A stretch of DNA of 64,000 nucleotides from Micavibrio sp. (GCA_020718105.1 DYDA01000010.1:1-64000); one strand, 5' to 3'; counted from the stretch's first letter, positions 29,082-39,338 are shown. Numbers and translations are program-made. Notes: generated by a model not told the origin, from the sequence alone.

Positions 29082-31727
29082 ATGAAAAAGCTTTGGAAAG
29101 AATGCGGCATGAAAGCGCGTCTGTTTCTATTGGGCGCGGTCTTATCAATCATAGACTGCGGTGATCTTTGGGCTGCCGTTCAAGATTCTTTTCCTTCTTT
29201 GACGGGGGGCGATGATTTGGCTGGCAGCTGGTTGAATTGGTTGTTCCACGGTAGCGATAAAACAACGGGAAGTGACCATGCGCTGCGTGTTTTGACAGAG
29301 GCTTTGCGAGAGGCTTTGGGGATTTACGGCCTTTCCATGTTGACCATCGGCGGATTCTTTTTGGGCTGGCAAGTTATCACCATGATCGCGGAAACGGCGC
29401 AGACGGGCGTTCCGTTTGGGCGCAGAACCAATCAGCTTTGGATGCCCGTGCGCTTTATCATCGGTATGGCTCTTCTTCTGCCACTCGGCGGTGGGTTGAA
29501 TGTTGGGCAAAACATCATCGTCGGCGTGGCGCTGCGTGGCTCGTCCTTGGCCAGCGAGGCATGGCGAGGCGCTTTGGATCATTTGGGCAGTCAGTTTTCT
29601 GCGCCGTTGACGCCTCATTTGCCTGATGTGGGGCGGGTTGTCGCGACATCGGTTGAGATGGAAATCTGTCGCGGGCTTTATCACCATGTGTACACCTCTC
29701 TTCAAGCGGATTCTGTTGTGGCGACGGCGGGGGATATGCTCGATCTTGATAAACTTCCGGCGCAAAGGTTGCGGGATGAACAATGGCACTATACGAACAC
29801 GTTCTTTCCAGAAGAGTCCTTATGTGGCGCGTATCGTTTTGCGGCGCCTTCTGGTCACGAGTCGTTGGGGCAGAGCCGTGACAACCAAAACGCTGACATT
29901 GTGGCGCAAGCGGCGCGTACCGTTGCTGAACGCTTAACATTGCAAAGCCGCGCCGTGGCGGACAAGGTCGCTGTGACGTTTTTGTTGACGGGCGCGCAGG
30001 CCACAACGCCGCCTGAAATGAAAAGTTATTTAGCGGTCTTTATGAAAGAACAAACGCAGTTGATCGAAGCTAAGCTAGCGCAAGTTCAAAAAGAAAGCCA
30101 AGACGCGCAGGCGGCAAGCAAGGCCGCGCCGCTTGGATGGATTATGGCGGGGGCTTTTCCTTTTGATCGGGTGCGGCAGCAAATGGCGCTTGGTGAAGTT
30201 GCTGCACGGTCCTTTCCCAAAGTGAAAGCGCCGCTTTTGGGTCATGCGGTTTTGACCCAAAGCGCGTGGATAAAGGCGGCAGAGGAAAAGACTTCGCTAC
30301 GCTTTCTTTCCGCTGGCCAACTGGATCGTTATGCGATGCTTTTTGATCGCGTGAGTGAGGCGATGAAGAAGGCGCGAAGCTGGCTTTACGAGGGGCAGCT
30401 TGAGGCGCCGCAAACCGTTTTGCCGGATCAGCAGGACTTACGGGATTTATTGAGCCCCTATGCCGATTCTGAGGTAGCCCAATCGGCCTTTGGCCGTTTG
30501 ATGACCACCGGCGCAATGTCGTTCGGCGTTTTGGAGTCTGTCGTGGCGGGCGATGCCTATCTTAAACAACCTTTGCAAACGATTGCGGAAACGGGTCGCC
30601 GCTACCTTGCCTATGGCGCGTGGGCGCTTGGGTTGCTCAGCCCCGCCTTGTCCGAGCCCGCGACGATTGGCACGGCGCTTAGTTTGGTGTTCGTGGCCTC
30701 CCTTTTCTGGTTGGCGGGGGCTTGTTTGCTTTTTCTGGTTCCGCTCTTGCCGTTCTTTCGTTTTACGATGGCTGTGGTTACATGGGGCTTGTCCGTTTTG
30801 GGCGCTGTTTTGTTTTTGCCGCTTGTTGCTCTTGGCCATTTATATCCGGCGGGCGATGGCGTGGTGGGGCCTTTGGCGCGGCGAGCCTATTGGCTGTGGC
30901 TTGGTTTATTTATTCGTCCCTGTTTGCTTTTGCTGGCGTTGGCAGGCGGGTTAGCGTTGTTTGTGATGGGCGTTGCGTTCCTGAACGTGATTTTCTTTGA
31001 TTGGTTCTCTGCGCTTGCGACGACGTCCAGCGATATCTTTTGGTTCTTACGCGCTGGGTTAGCGTTGGCTTATGCGGCGTTGGTGTTGGCTTTGGCTAAT
31101 GTGTCGTTTGGAGGAATCCTAACGCTTCCCGCCAAGCTGTTTGATTGGGTTGGGGCGCAAAGCGTTATGCCGGAATCGCTTGTCATGGCGGGCGGTGGGC
31201 GTGGGGCGAGTGAAAAGGCCTCGGCGCACGGCACCCCGCATCCCATGGGGCCCGCAGGCTTTATGCAAGGCGTTCATGGTGTGTGGTCTCATTTGACAGG
31301 GCACCCGATCTCGGCGGGCGCGTCTACAAAGGGGGCGTCTTCGCGTTCTGGGGCTGCGCCTAAGGATCAATCGGCGCATTTTCCAACGCTTCACCAAGAT
31401 AAGGTTGATCACCGCGCCACGGCCAAAGCGCAGGCGCAGGCCAAAGCGTTTGCGAGAGCTGAAAAAGATTCCGGTGGCGGGGTTGAGGCAGGCTCTTTTG
31501 CCAGCGCAGCCACGGATGCCAAGGAGAATAAGGCGGCGGCCATTGCGCGGCATTTGCCGGATCTTGAGGATAAAAAGAACCAAAAGCAGCCTAAAATAGA
31601 AACGCAAGTTAAGAAAAGCGAAGACAAGAATGATGCTGCCCCCAGCGAGTCGCCAGAGCAAATGGCACGCGCCTTGGATGAAACCGCCCCGCCTTCTTCG
31701 GGAAAAGGGCCAAACGAAGAGGGATAG
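29082..31727 (+). CDS. DotA/TraY-family membrane protein
   Basis: DHALRVLTEALREALGIYGLSMLTIGGFFLGWQVITMIAETAQTGVPFGRRTNQLWMPVRFIIGMALLLPLGGG; multiple TM segments. Confidence 0.8.
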   Translation: MKKLWKECGMKARLFLLGAVLSIIDCGDLWAAVQDSFPSLTGGDDLAGSWLNWLFHGSDKTTGSDHALRVLTEALREALGIYGLSMLTIGGFFLGWQVITMIAETAQTGVPFGRRTNQLWMPVRFIIGMALLLPLGGGLNVGQNIIVGVALRGSSLASEAWRGALDHLGSQFSAPLTPHLPDVGRVVATSVEMEICRGLYHHVYTSLQADSVVATAGDMLDLDKLPAQRLRDEQWHYTNTFFPEESLCGAYRFAAPSGHESLGQSRDNQNADIVAQAARTVAERLTLQSRAVADKVAVTFLLTGAQATTPPEMKSYLAVFMKEQTQLIEAKLAQVQKESQDAQAASKAAPLGWIMAGAFPFDRVRQQMALGEVAARSFPKVKAPLLGHAVLTQSAWIKAAEEKTSLRFLSAGQLDRYAMLFDRVSEAMKKARSWLYEGQLEAPQTVLPDQQDLRDLLSPYADSEVAQSAFGRLMTTGAMSFGVLESVVAGDAYLKQPLQTIAETGRRYLAYGAWALGLLSPALSEPATIGTALSLVFVASLFWLAGACLLFLVPLLPFFRFTMAVVTWGLSVLGAVLFLPLVALGHLYPAGDGVVGPLARRAYWLWLGLFIRPCLLLLALAGGLALFVMGVAFLNVIFFDWFSALATTSSDIFWFLRAGLALAYAALVLALANVSFGGILTLPAKLFDWVGAQSVMPESLVMAGGGRGASEKASAHGTPHPMGPAGFMQGVHGVWSHLTGHPISAGASTKGASSRSGAAPKDQSAHFPTLHQDKVDHRATAKAQAQAKAFARAEKDSGGGVEAGSFASAATDAKENKAAAIARHLPDLEDKKNQKQPKIETQVKKSEDKNDAAPSESPEQMARALDETAPPSSGKGPNEEG

Positions 31728-31821
31728 CCATTTTCTAGCGTTATTGTCATTTTAATAAATAAATGGCATAATGTATCAATAAGAACGGAAGTAAGGGCAC
31801 ATAAGATTGTTTAATCCCGTT

Positions 31822-31892
31822 GTCATTCCCGCCTTTCCCTTTCGCCCGCCGCAAGAGCGGCGGGACGAGGGCGCGGGGATGACGTTAAAGGA
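31822..31892. repeat. Dispersed intergenic palindromic repeat, family 1
   Basis: Same sequence family at 63369-63436: CTTTCGCCCGCCGCAA(G/A)AGCGGCGGGACGAGGGCGCGGGGATGACG(T/C)TAAAGGA. Confidence 0.8.
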
Positions 31893-31961
31893 TAGTGTTA
31901 TTCTTTATGAACATACTTTCGTTCTTATTAATATAAAAATGGACAGAACGGGGGGGCGAAC

Positions 31962-32207
31962 ATGCTTGAGTGCAGAACAAAGATTCACGATAACGGACGG
32001 CTGGTTGTGCCTTTGGCCTGTCGTCAGGCTTTAGGCCTTGGTGCAGGAGAAGACGTTATCTTGCGGATAGAGCAGGGGGAGTTAAGGCTTTATCCGGCAA
32101 AGCAGGCTTTAACACGCGCCAAGCAACTGGTGAAAAAATATATGCCACGGCGAAAACTGGTTGATGAATTGCTTTTGGAGCGTAGAAAAGAAGGCGTTGA
32201 TGAGTAA
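31962..32207 (+). CDS. AbrB/MazE/SpoVT-type antitoxin (VapB-like)
   Basis: MLECRTKIHDNGRLVVPLACRQALGLGAGEDVILRIEQGELRLYP. Confidence 0.85.
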   Translation: MLECRTKIHDNGRLVVPLACRQALGLGAGEDVILRIEQGELRLYPAKQALTRAKQLVKKYMPRRKLVDELLLERRKEGVDE

Positions 32208-32583
32208 GCATGTCCTTGACGCCTCGGCGGTGCTGGCGCTTATCAATGGAGAGGCAGGCGGCGATAAAGTCGAGCCTTTGTTGGATAAGGCCGTTATGTC
32301 CGCCGTCAATTTTTCAGAAGTCATCCATAAACTTGTGTTGGGCGGCGTTCCTGTTGATGAGGCTGTCGAGGTGATTTCAGACCTTATTCCTAAGGTTGTT
32401 CCTTTTGAAAAAGAAGTTGCTGTTCTTTCTGTCGCTTTAACGCCGGTGACAAAAGCTTTCGGGCTTTCTTTGGGGGACAGGGCTTGTTTGGCGACGGCAA
32501 AGTTTATGGGGCTTGAAGCGGTGACGGCTGATCGCGTTTGGGGTAAGGTGAAGGTAGGCATTAAAATCAGGCTTATCCGGTGA
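32200..32583 (+). CDS. PIN-domain toxin (VapC-like)
   Basis: HVLDASAVLALINGEAGGDKV...AVNFSEVIHKL...LSLGDRACLATAKFMGLEAVTADRVW. Confidence 0.9.
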   Translation: MSKHVLDASAVLALINGEAGGDKVEPLLDKAVMSAVNFSEVIHKLVLGGVPVDEAVEVISDLIPKVVPFEKEVAVLSVALTPVTKAFGLSLGDRACLATAKFMGLEAVTADRVWGKVKVGIKIRLIR

Positions 32584-33458
32584 CCAAGCCTGTCCTTTTC
32601 CTTATCGGTGGGCCTACGGCTTCGGGGAAAACCGCTGCCGCGCTTGAGCTTGCGCGGGTCAAGGACGGCGTGATCATCAATGCCGATGCGATGCAGGTTT
32701 ATCGCGGCTTGCCCTTGCTGACCGCGCAGCCCAGCGCGGCGGAAAAGAGCGAAATCCCGCACAAACTCTTTGAGGTGTTGGCTCCTGCCGAGCGTTCCTC
32801 CGCAGGGCGATGGCTGGCGATGGCGAGGGGGGCTATTGCTCAAGCGGCGCATGAGGGCCAAGCGCCCATCGTTGTCGGCGGAACGGGTTTGTATTTTGCC
32901 GCGCTTTTGGGTGGCCTTGCCGATATTCCCGCCATCCCCGATGAGGTGAGAGCAGAAGCCACGGCGCTTTATGAGGCTATTGGGCATGATGCGTTTCGCG
33001 CAAAGTTGGCTGAACGTGATGCGGTGAGCGCGGTAAAGATCGCGCAGCATGATCGCCAACGACTCCTTCGCGCTTATGAGGTTGCCGTTCATACGGGGCG
33101 CTCTCTTATCCAGTGGCAGGCGGAAGGCGCGGCGCACTCCATTGAAAAAGATTTCACGGTTCATCGCCGCGCTTTGATGCCTGATCGTGCCGCGCTTTAT
33201 GCTGCGTGCGATGCGCGGTTCCTTCGCATGGTTGAAGGCGGCGCGCTTGAAGAGGTCAGGGCGCTTGTGGCGCAAGGGCTGGAGGAGGGGCTTCCTGCCA
33301 TGAAAATTCTGGGCGTGCCGGAATTGGCGGCGCATCTGCGCGGTGAGATATCTTTGGATGAAGCCATCGCTAAGGCGCAGCAATCCACGCGCAACTATGC
33401 CAAGAGGCAGATGACATGGTTACGCAATCAGTGGAAGGCGGGGAGGGGCGCGGGATGA
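32580..33458 (+). CDS. miaA: tRNA dimethylallyltransferase
   Basis: LFLIGGPTASGKTAAALELA...INADAMQVYRGLPLLTAQPS; GTG start overlapping the vapC stop. Confidence 0.96.
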   Translation: MTKPVLFLIGGPTASGKTAAALELARVKDGVIINADAMQVYRGLPLLTAQPSAAEKSEIPHKLFEVLAPAERSSAGRWLAMARGAIAQAAHEGQAPIVVGGTGLYFAALLGGLADIPAIPDEVRAEATALYEAIGHDAFRAKLAERDAVSAVKIAQHDRQRLLRAYEVAVHTGRSLIQWQAEGAAHSIEKDFTVHRRALMPDRAALYAACDARFLRMVEGGALEEVRALVAQGLEEGLPAMKILGVPELAAHLRGEISLDEAIAKAQQSTRNYAKRQMTWLRNQWKAGRGAG

Positions 33459-33758
33459 TTGAAATGAAGGGGGTGGTGAGGCTGTTCGCCACCTTCTTGA
33501 TGTGTGGGAAAAGGGACTCTTTTGGGGTGGAATTTCACACCTATTCCGGACTGTGCATTTTAAATGCCCCGCATTTGCATTCTAGTGAGCGCTGAGTGGC
33601 CTAAAAAAGATTTTCCTTATAGGGGTGGCGCAGGAAAAGAGCGCATCTCCAGCGCGATTTAAACCAGCTTAGCGTTGATGCTCTTTCCACATAAAGTATG
33701 GTTACTTTTTGGTTCTTTCATGCCAACGGTTATAAAGGGGAGAGTGGATAGCGTAAAA

Positions 33759-35357
33759 TTACGTTATCCACTCTTTTGACTCGGTGCTTTGAAACACCAT
33801 CCAGTTTTGCCGTCCCGTTTGAAACAGAAGAGATCCGATCAAGCCCGTGGCCTCTAGCGTTTTGATGGTTGTCGCTCGAAGCTCGCACGTTAGCGAGTCT
33901 GGCAGGGGCGTTTCGCTTCGTATCACCAGATCCAGTTTTTTGTTTTGTGAAAGACCATCCAGCTGCATAGAGCCAAGGTTGGACATATTCATGGTGATGA
34001 CAAAGCGCGTGCGCTTATCTTGCGATGCCGCTCTGTTATTGTTTTGCTCTTGCTGCGCGTCATGATGGACATAAAGGCGGAGCATTTCAAACGCCGTCCC
34101 GTAATGCAAGGGGAGGGGATAGGCGCGCCATTCACCGACTTGCGCATCGCGCACGGCGATAAGGTTTGGCTCTTCTAAGGCTTTTATCAAATCGCCTGTC
34201 GCTTGTTTCTTGCCTGCTTTTTCCATTTTGACGATGAGCGGCTCGCCCAGCCATTCATCGATCTTTCCGCTTTGCAGCACCGAGAGAAAGAACAGCGCTG
34301 TGCCCGCCAAGTGATGCGTGGGACTAGGCAGGCGCGTTTGAACAAAGTGCGCTGCTGCGGGCAGGTCCGTTTGAATAAGCGCAGAGACAAACGCGCGCAT
34401 CGGCGCAAAATCTTGATCAAGGGAAAGAGGCAGGGGCATTGTGCCAAAGGCTCCGCCTGCTTGACGCGTCGCGATGATTTTTGTGCCTTCGGAAAGGCCT
34501 CCCGCATTATGAACGAAAAGGGTTTTGCCCTCGCTTTCCATAAGGGCGTGGCCGCTGTGGCTTTTGCTAAGGATCGTTGCTTTGATTTGATCGGGAAGAA
34601 TCTCTGGCGGCCATGGCTTGTCCGGCGGGATGACTTGATCAATCCGCAAGCGCACCGTGGCATGGGGGGGCAGCGCGCCCTGCGCCTCTTTTGTCGCTTG
34701 TTCTGTGCCATGAAGAGGGAAAATCTCTTTTTGAGAAACCTTGGCCGTTTTATCACCAAGGGCGCTAAGCGCATTTTCGATCACGCCTGTTTGATGGGGG
34801 CGTTCATCGCTTTTTTGGGGGGAGAGTGTTGGCTCCGCTGTTTTGGTTTTAACGGCAATCAGGGCGCGATCAACGTCATCTGGCAGGATGGTCACCGTAA
34901 GGGATTGCCCTTTTTGAAAGGACGCTTCTGTTTTTTCTATAACTGAAGGCTGAAGTGTGCCTTCCGGTTTAGGCGCTGTTTTCTGCGTCTCGCCTTGTGG
35001 CAAAAGCAGCATGGCTTTCTTGGGCGGGCTTCCGGCTTGAAGAACAAGGTCAACAGATTTTGTGGGTTGCGTGGAGTCTTGGCTTGTCGTGGCGATAAAA
35101 TCTTGAACGAGCCTTAGCGTTTCTGTTTGCGTTTTAAGCAAGGTCAGTTCGATGGGGCCTTGGTTGGTTTGAAGCGCTACAGTGCCGTTTTCGAAAAGAG
35201 AAAGGATCGTACCGTTGATGGTGAGCGGCTTGTCAAGAACCAGCAAGGACGGCGGTAATTGCGTGACCTGAGCGGCCAGCGCTAAGGCGGGAGAGGCAAG
35301 CGTAGGCAACGGCATCAAAAAGGAGGGCGGCAAAGAAAGAAGGGACGGCCCGCCCAT
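33759..35357 (-). CDS. Putative flagellar hook-length control (FliK-like) protein
   Basis: C-terminal MNMSNLGSMQLDGLSQNKKLDLVIRSETPLPDSLTCELRATTIKTLEATGL in a flagellar cluster. Confidence 0.6.
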   Translation of the reverse strand: MGGPSLLSLPPSFLMPLPTLASPALALAAQVTQLPPSLLVLDKPLTINGTILSLFENGTVALQTNQGPIELTLLKTQTETLRLVQDFIATTSQDSTQPTKSVDLVLQAGSPPKKAMLLLPQGETQKTAPKPEGTLQPSVIEKTEASFQKGQSLTVTILPDDVDRALIAVKTKTAEPTLSPQKSDERPHQTGVIENALSALGDKTAKVSQKEIFPLHGTEQATKEAQGALPPHATVRLRIDQVIPPDKPWPPEILPDQIKATILSKSHSGHALMESEGKTLFVHNAGGLSEGTKIIATRQAGGAFGTMPLPLSLDQDFAPMRAFVSALIQTDLPAAAHFVQTRLPSPTHHLAGTALFFLSVLQSGKIDEWLGEPLIVKMEKAGKKQATGDLIKALEEPNLIAVRDAQVGEWRAYPLPLHYGTAFEMLRLYVHHDAQQEQNNNRAASQDKRTRFVITMNMSNLGSMQLDGLSQNKKLDLVIRSETPLPDSLTCELRATTIKTLEATGLIGSLLFQTGRQNWMVFQSTESKEWIT

Positions 35358-35361
35358 GCTC

Positions 35362-36165
35362 TTAATCCGATAAAAGTTGCGTGGCGATGGCGTCCACGTC
35401 TTGCGCGGCCTCACAGTTCGGTGAGCGCGTCATAAGCGGCGTTTGTGCGCGGATCGCATCGCGCACTTTGCTGTCGCGGCGAATGACTCCCGCCATGGGC
35501 GGTGTGTAGCCAAGGAATGTTTCCGAGACTTTGCAGATTGTCTCATAGGTGTTCCGGCCCTCATTCGGCGTTGAGGCAAGATTGATCACGATCTTCATCT
35601 GCGCTTGCGGGTTTGCTGCGCGTGAAAGTTTGATAAACGCATAAGCGTCGGTCAAAGAGGTTGGCTCATCCGTGATGATGACATAGGTTTGCGCGGCTGG
35701 CCCCGCCATTTGCCGCACGGCGCGATCCACGCCCGCGCCCAAATCGACAAAAACATAGTCATAGTTTTGCGCCAAAGCGATAAGTTCACCGCGCATGGCG
35801 TTTATCTTTTCGGAGGAAAGCGTCGCCATCGCGCCAGAGCCAGAGCGCCCCGCCAGAATATCAAACCCGCCTTCGTCATAGCGCGTGATCGCTTGCGCCA
35901 TCGGCAGTTTGTTTTCGACAACGTGACCCAAATCTTTTTCGGGGGCGATGCCCAGTTGAATATCAACGTTCGCCAAACCCAAATCACCATCAAACAGCAA
36001 AACGCGCTTTCCTTTTTTGGCCAACGTATGGCACAGCGTGATGGAAAACCACGTTTTACCAACACCTCCCTTGCCACTGGCAATGGCGTACATCGTGGGG
36101 CAACGCAACGCGGTAAAGGGCGCTTGTGCGGCTGATTTTGGCATAAGGGGGATAGGATCGGTCAT
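35362..36165 (-). CDS. flhG: MinD/ParA-like flagellar number regulator FlhG
   Basis: MYAIASGKGGVGKTWFSITLCHTLAKKGKRVLLFDGDLGLANVDIQLG. Confidence 0.88.
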   Translation of the reverse strand: MTDPIPLMPKSAAQAPFTALRCPTMYAIASGKGGVGKTWFSITLCHTLAKKGKRVLLFDGDLGLANVDIQLGIAPEKDLGHVVENKLPMAQAITRYDEGGFDILAGRSGSGAMATLSSEKINAMRGELIALAQNYDYVFVDLGAGVDRAVRQMAGPAAQTYVIITDEPTSLTDAYAFIKLSRAANPQAQMKIVINLASTPNEGRNTYETICKVSETFLGYTPPMAGVIRRDSKVRDAIRAQTPLMTRSPNCEAAQDVDAIATQLLSD

Positions 36166-36177
36166 GGCTGTCTTCTC

Positions 36178-37158
36178 CTATGAAGAAAGTCTGGCTTGGG
36201 GGACGGCTTCTTGCGGGGGGGCTAAGATCAATCGCGCCAAGGATACGGGGTTAAGGGGTTGCGGCGCGTCTGTGACTTTTGACGACGCGCTAAAAGCGCA
36301 GAGAGGCAGGTGCGTTTCATGCGCGACGCAAAGCATGCCGCCCAGCCGCCGCGTCATGTCAAGGCGCGTGGGAAGCAGGCTTCTGGCCCCCATCGCATGA
36401 AAGGCTTTGGCCATTTCGGCGGCTTCGAAAACAGCCATATCGGCGGGAAGGACAAGAACGGGAGAGGCTCCCGTTGCCTTGATGATGGCGGAGAGGGTTT
36501 GTCTGTCCGCCTCGGAAAACGGATTGCAGCCTGCCGTATCCACAATCACGGTTGTTCCCGCTTTTTGCATGGCGATGGCATCATGCAGGGCGTGAGAGTC
36601 TTCGATTTCTATCAAATCGGTTTTCAAAAGGCGCGTAAAAGCGCTCAATTGAGCCATGGCGCCTGCGCGCTGCATATCGGTGCTGATGACGGCCAGATTT
36701 TTTTTTGCCAGCGTAAGAAGCGTGGCCATCTTGGCCGCGCACAATGTTTTTCCTGCCCCAGGCGGGCCGATCAGGACAAGCGGCGCGTTTTCTTTTTCAT
36801 CATAAAGGGACGTATAGTGGAAATGCGTATCAAAGGCTGCGCCAATCGATAACAGGGGATCATCGTTGGCATATTGCGTTGCCGCCGCCACAATTTTTTC
36901 GGCCAAAACAGCGGGCACATTGTGCGCGATCATGGCCTCAGCGATGGTTTCAATGGATTCAGAGTCGATGGTCTGCGATGAAAGCGTTTGTGCGTTGGCC
37001 GAGGTTGGCATGATCGGATCATCAATGGCCGCCGTCACGCGCACACCGCCGCCTTCATCATCGCGTGTCGCCACAATGATCGCGTTATCGCCCAGCGTCT
37101 CACGAACAAGGCGCATGGCCTCGGTCATGGTCGTGCCGTAAAAGGATTTAAGTCTCAT
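36178..37158 (-). CDS. flhF: SRP54-type GTPase FlhF
   Basis: MRLKSFYGTTMTEAMRLVRETLGDNAIIVATRD...VLIGPPGAGKTLCAAKMATLL. Confidence 0.9.
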   Translation of the reverse strand: MRLKSFYGTTMTEAMRLVRETLGDNAIIVATRDDEGGGVRVTAAIDDPIMPTSANAQTLSSQTIDSESIETIAEAMIAHNVPAVLAEKIVAAATQYANDDPLLSIGAAFDTHFHYTSLYDEKENAPLVLIGPPGAGKTLCAAKMATLLTLAKKNLAVISTDMQRAGAMAQLSAFTRLLKTDLIEIEDSHALHDAIAMQKAGTTVIVDTAGCNPFSEADRQTLSAIIKATGASPVLVLPADMAVFEAAEMAKAFHAMGARSLLPTRLDMTRRLGGMLCVAHETHLPLCAFSASSKVTDAPQPLNPVSLARLILAPPQEAVPQARLSS

Positions 37159-39273
37159 TTAAATTTGTCCCAACGTCTTGATCTTGGCCTTGGCATAGAT
37201 TTCATTTTGAGAAACGATAACCGTCGAGGGACGGAACCGCTCCATAATAGAACGAACATAGGGGCGAATGGTGGGGCTTGTCAAAAGGATCGGCGATTCC
37301 CCCATCATGGCATGCTTGTCATAGGCTTGCCGGACGGCCTGAATAAATTGGTGAAGCTTAGTCGGTGGCATAGCAAGGCGTTTATCATCGCCATCGCCCG
37401 TAAGCGATTCGATAAAAGTTTGTTCCCATTCCGGCGAGAGAGTCAGAAGCGGGATGTAGCCCATTTCATTTGTGTTGGCGCTGGATATCTGACGCGCAAG
37501 GCGAGAGCGGACATGCTCGGACATCAAGGCCAGATTGCGCGTGAGGCCCGATGCTTCCGCAATGCCTTCAAGGATCGATGGCAAATCGCGTATGGATATG
37601 CGCTCAGCCAAAAGATTTTGCAAAACACGTTGAAGGCCACTGATGGTCACTTGGCTTGGGATGACATCGGCGACGAGCTTTTGCTGATCCTTGCCAAGTT
37701 CGTCGAGAAGCTTTTGTGTTTCGGCATAGGAGAGAAGCTCAGACATATTGTCTTTGACCAATTCGGTCAGGTGCGTGGTGATCACCGTTGGCGGATCAAC
37801 AACGGTGTATCCCTTAAACAGCGCTTCCTCGCGGTATGTTGAATCAACCCACATGGCGGGAAGGCCAAAGGTTGGCTCCATCGTGTTTTCACCGGGCAAG
37901 GAAATGGGGGAGCCTTTGGGATCCATGATAAGAAGCATGCCGGGGCGCAACTCACCGCGTCCCGCCTCAATCTCTTTGATGCGCAGGACATAGGTGTTGG
38001 GGGGAAGTTGCAAATTATCCTGAATGCGAACAGAGGGCATAATAAAGCCCATATCGCCCGCCATTTGACGCCGCAGACCTTTGATTTGATCGGTCAGCTT
38101 TTGTCCGGCCTCGCTGTTGATAAGAGCCAGCAGGGCATAGCCTAGCTCAAGGCGGATCATGTCAATGGAAAGGGAGCGGCCAATGGGATCCTCGGCAACA
38201 GGCGCGGGCTTTGCGGCGGCAACAGCGGCTTCGGCTTGAAGCGCCGCTTTATTCAAATTGCGTTGCCCCGCCGAATAAGCGCCAAAACCGGCGATGCCTG
38301 ACAGGATGATAAAAGGAAGAAAAGGCATGCCCGGCACAACCGCCAGCGCCGCCATCAGGGCAGAGCTAAGCCCCAGCGCCGTGGGGTAATCGCTGAGTTG
38401 AGCAAACAGGGCTTGATCGGTAGAGCCTTGGGTCGTGGTTTTGGAAACCAGAAGACCCGCCGCAACGGAAACCAGAAGCGCGGGAATCTGTGTCACAAGA
38501 CCGTCGCCAATGGTCAGGCGGACATAGGTGTCGGCGGCTTCAAGGATGGGCATATCATGGCGGAACGCGCCGATGGTGATGCCGCCAATAGCGTTGATAA
38601 AGGTGATGACCAAACCCGCAATCGCATCGCCTCGCACAAATTTGGCCGCGCCGTCCATCGAACCGAAGAAGCCCGCTTCGTCCTCTAATTCCTTACGGCG
38701 TTTGCGGGCGGAGTCTTCATCGATCAAGCCAGAAGAGAGATCGGCGTCAATGGCCATTTGCTTGCCGGGCATAGCGTCTAAGGTAAACCGCGCCGCGACT
38801 TCGGCGATGCGGCCAGAGCCTTTGGTGATGACCACAAAGTTGACGATGGTCAAAATGGAAAACACGATCACGCCGATAATGAAATCACCGCCCATGACAA
38901 GATCGGCAAACGCGCCGACGACGTGACCCGCTGCATCTGTTCCTTCGTTGCCGTGGGTGAGGACAAGGCGCGTCGTTCCCAGATTAAGGGAGAGGCGCAA
39001 AAGGGTGGAGAGAAGGAGAACGGTTGGAAAAGAGCTGAAGTCTAAGGGCTTTCCGATGAACAAAACGGTCATCAAAATAATGACAGAAAAAGTGATGGAA
39101 ATAGAAAGACCAATATCGACGACAAAGGGCGGAATGGGCAAAACCAAAACCGTCAGGATCGTCATAAGGCCAGCGGCCAGCCACACTTCGCCGCGCCTGA
39201 AAAGCCCGTTCAGGAAATCAAGTGATCCGGCTTCTGCCGTCGCGTCCGTCGTTGTGCTGCTTTGTTCGCTCAT
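37159..39273 (-). CDS. flhA: Flagellar biosynthesis protein FlhA
   Basis: IPPFVVDIGLSISITFSVIILMTVLFIGKPLDFSSFPTVLLLSTLLRLSLNLGTTRLVL. Confidence 0.97.
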   Translation of the reverse strand: MSEQSSTTTDATAEAGSLDFLNGLFRRGEVWLAAGLMTILTVLVLPIPPFVVDIGLSISITFSVIILMTVLFIGKPLDFSSFPTVLLLSTLLRLSLNLGTTRLVLTHGNEGTDAAGHVVGAFADLVMGGDFIIGVIVFSILTIVNFVVITKGSGRIAEVAARFTLDAMPGKQMAIDADLSSGLIDEDSARKRRKELEDEAGFFGSMDGAAKFVRGDAIAGLVITFINAIGGITIGAFRHDMPILEAADTYVRLTIGDGLVTQIPALLVSVAAGLLVSKTTTQGSTDQALFAQLSDYPTALGLSSALMAALAVVPGMPFLPFIILSGIAGFGAYSAGQRNLNKAALQAEAAVAAAKPAPVAEDPIGRSLSIDMIRLELGYALLALINSEAGQKLTDQIKGLRRQMAGDMGFIMPSVRIQDNLQLPPNTYVLRIKEIEAGRGELRPGMLLIMDPKGSPISLPGENTMEPTFGLPAMWVDSTYREEALFKGYTVVDPPTVITTHLTELVKDNMSELLSYAETQKLLDELGKDQQKLVADVIPSQVTISGLQRVLQNLLAERISIRDLPSILEGIAEASGLTRNLALMSEHVRSRLARQISSANTNEMGYIPLLTLSPEWEQTFIESLTGDGDDKRLAMPPTKLHQFIQAVRQAYDKHAMMGESPILLTSPTIRPYVRSIMERFRPSTVIVSQNEIYAKAKIKTLGQI

Positions 39274-39338
39274 CGCGCCCTGTTAACAATTTTAAAAGAC
39301 GAGGGCTTTTTGTCCCCAACTTTGGTGATCTTCTTTAA

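Noticed and set aside
32109-33383. 424-aa minus-strand ORF opposite vapC-miaA
   Set aside because: Antisense shadow of well-identified vapC and miaA.
34203-34946. 247-aa plus-strand ORF
   Set aside because: Antisense to the FliK-like gene, with compositional features of a shadow ORF.
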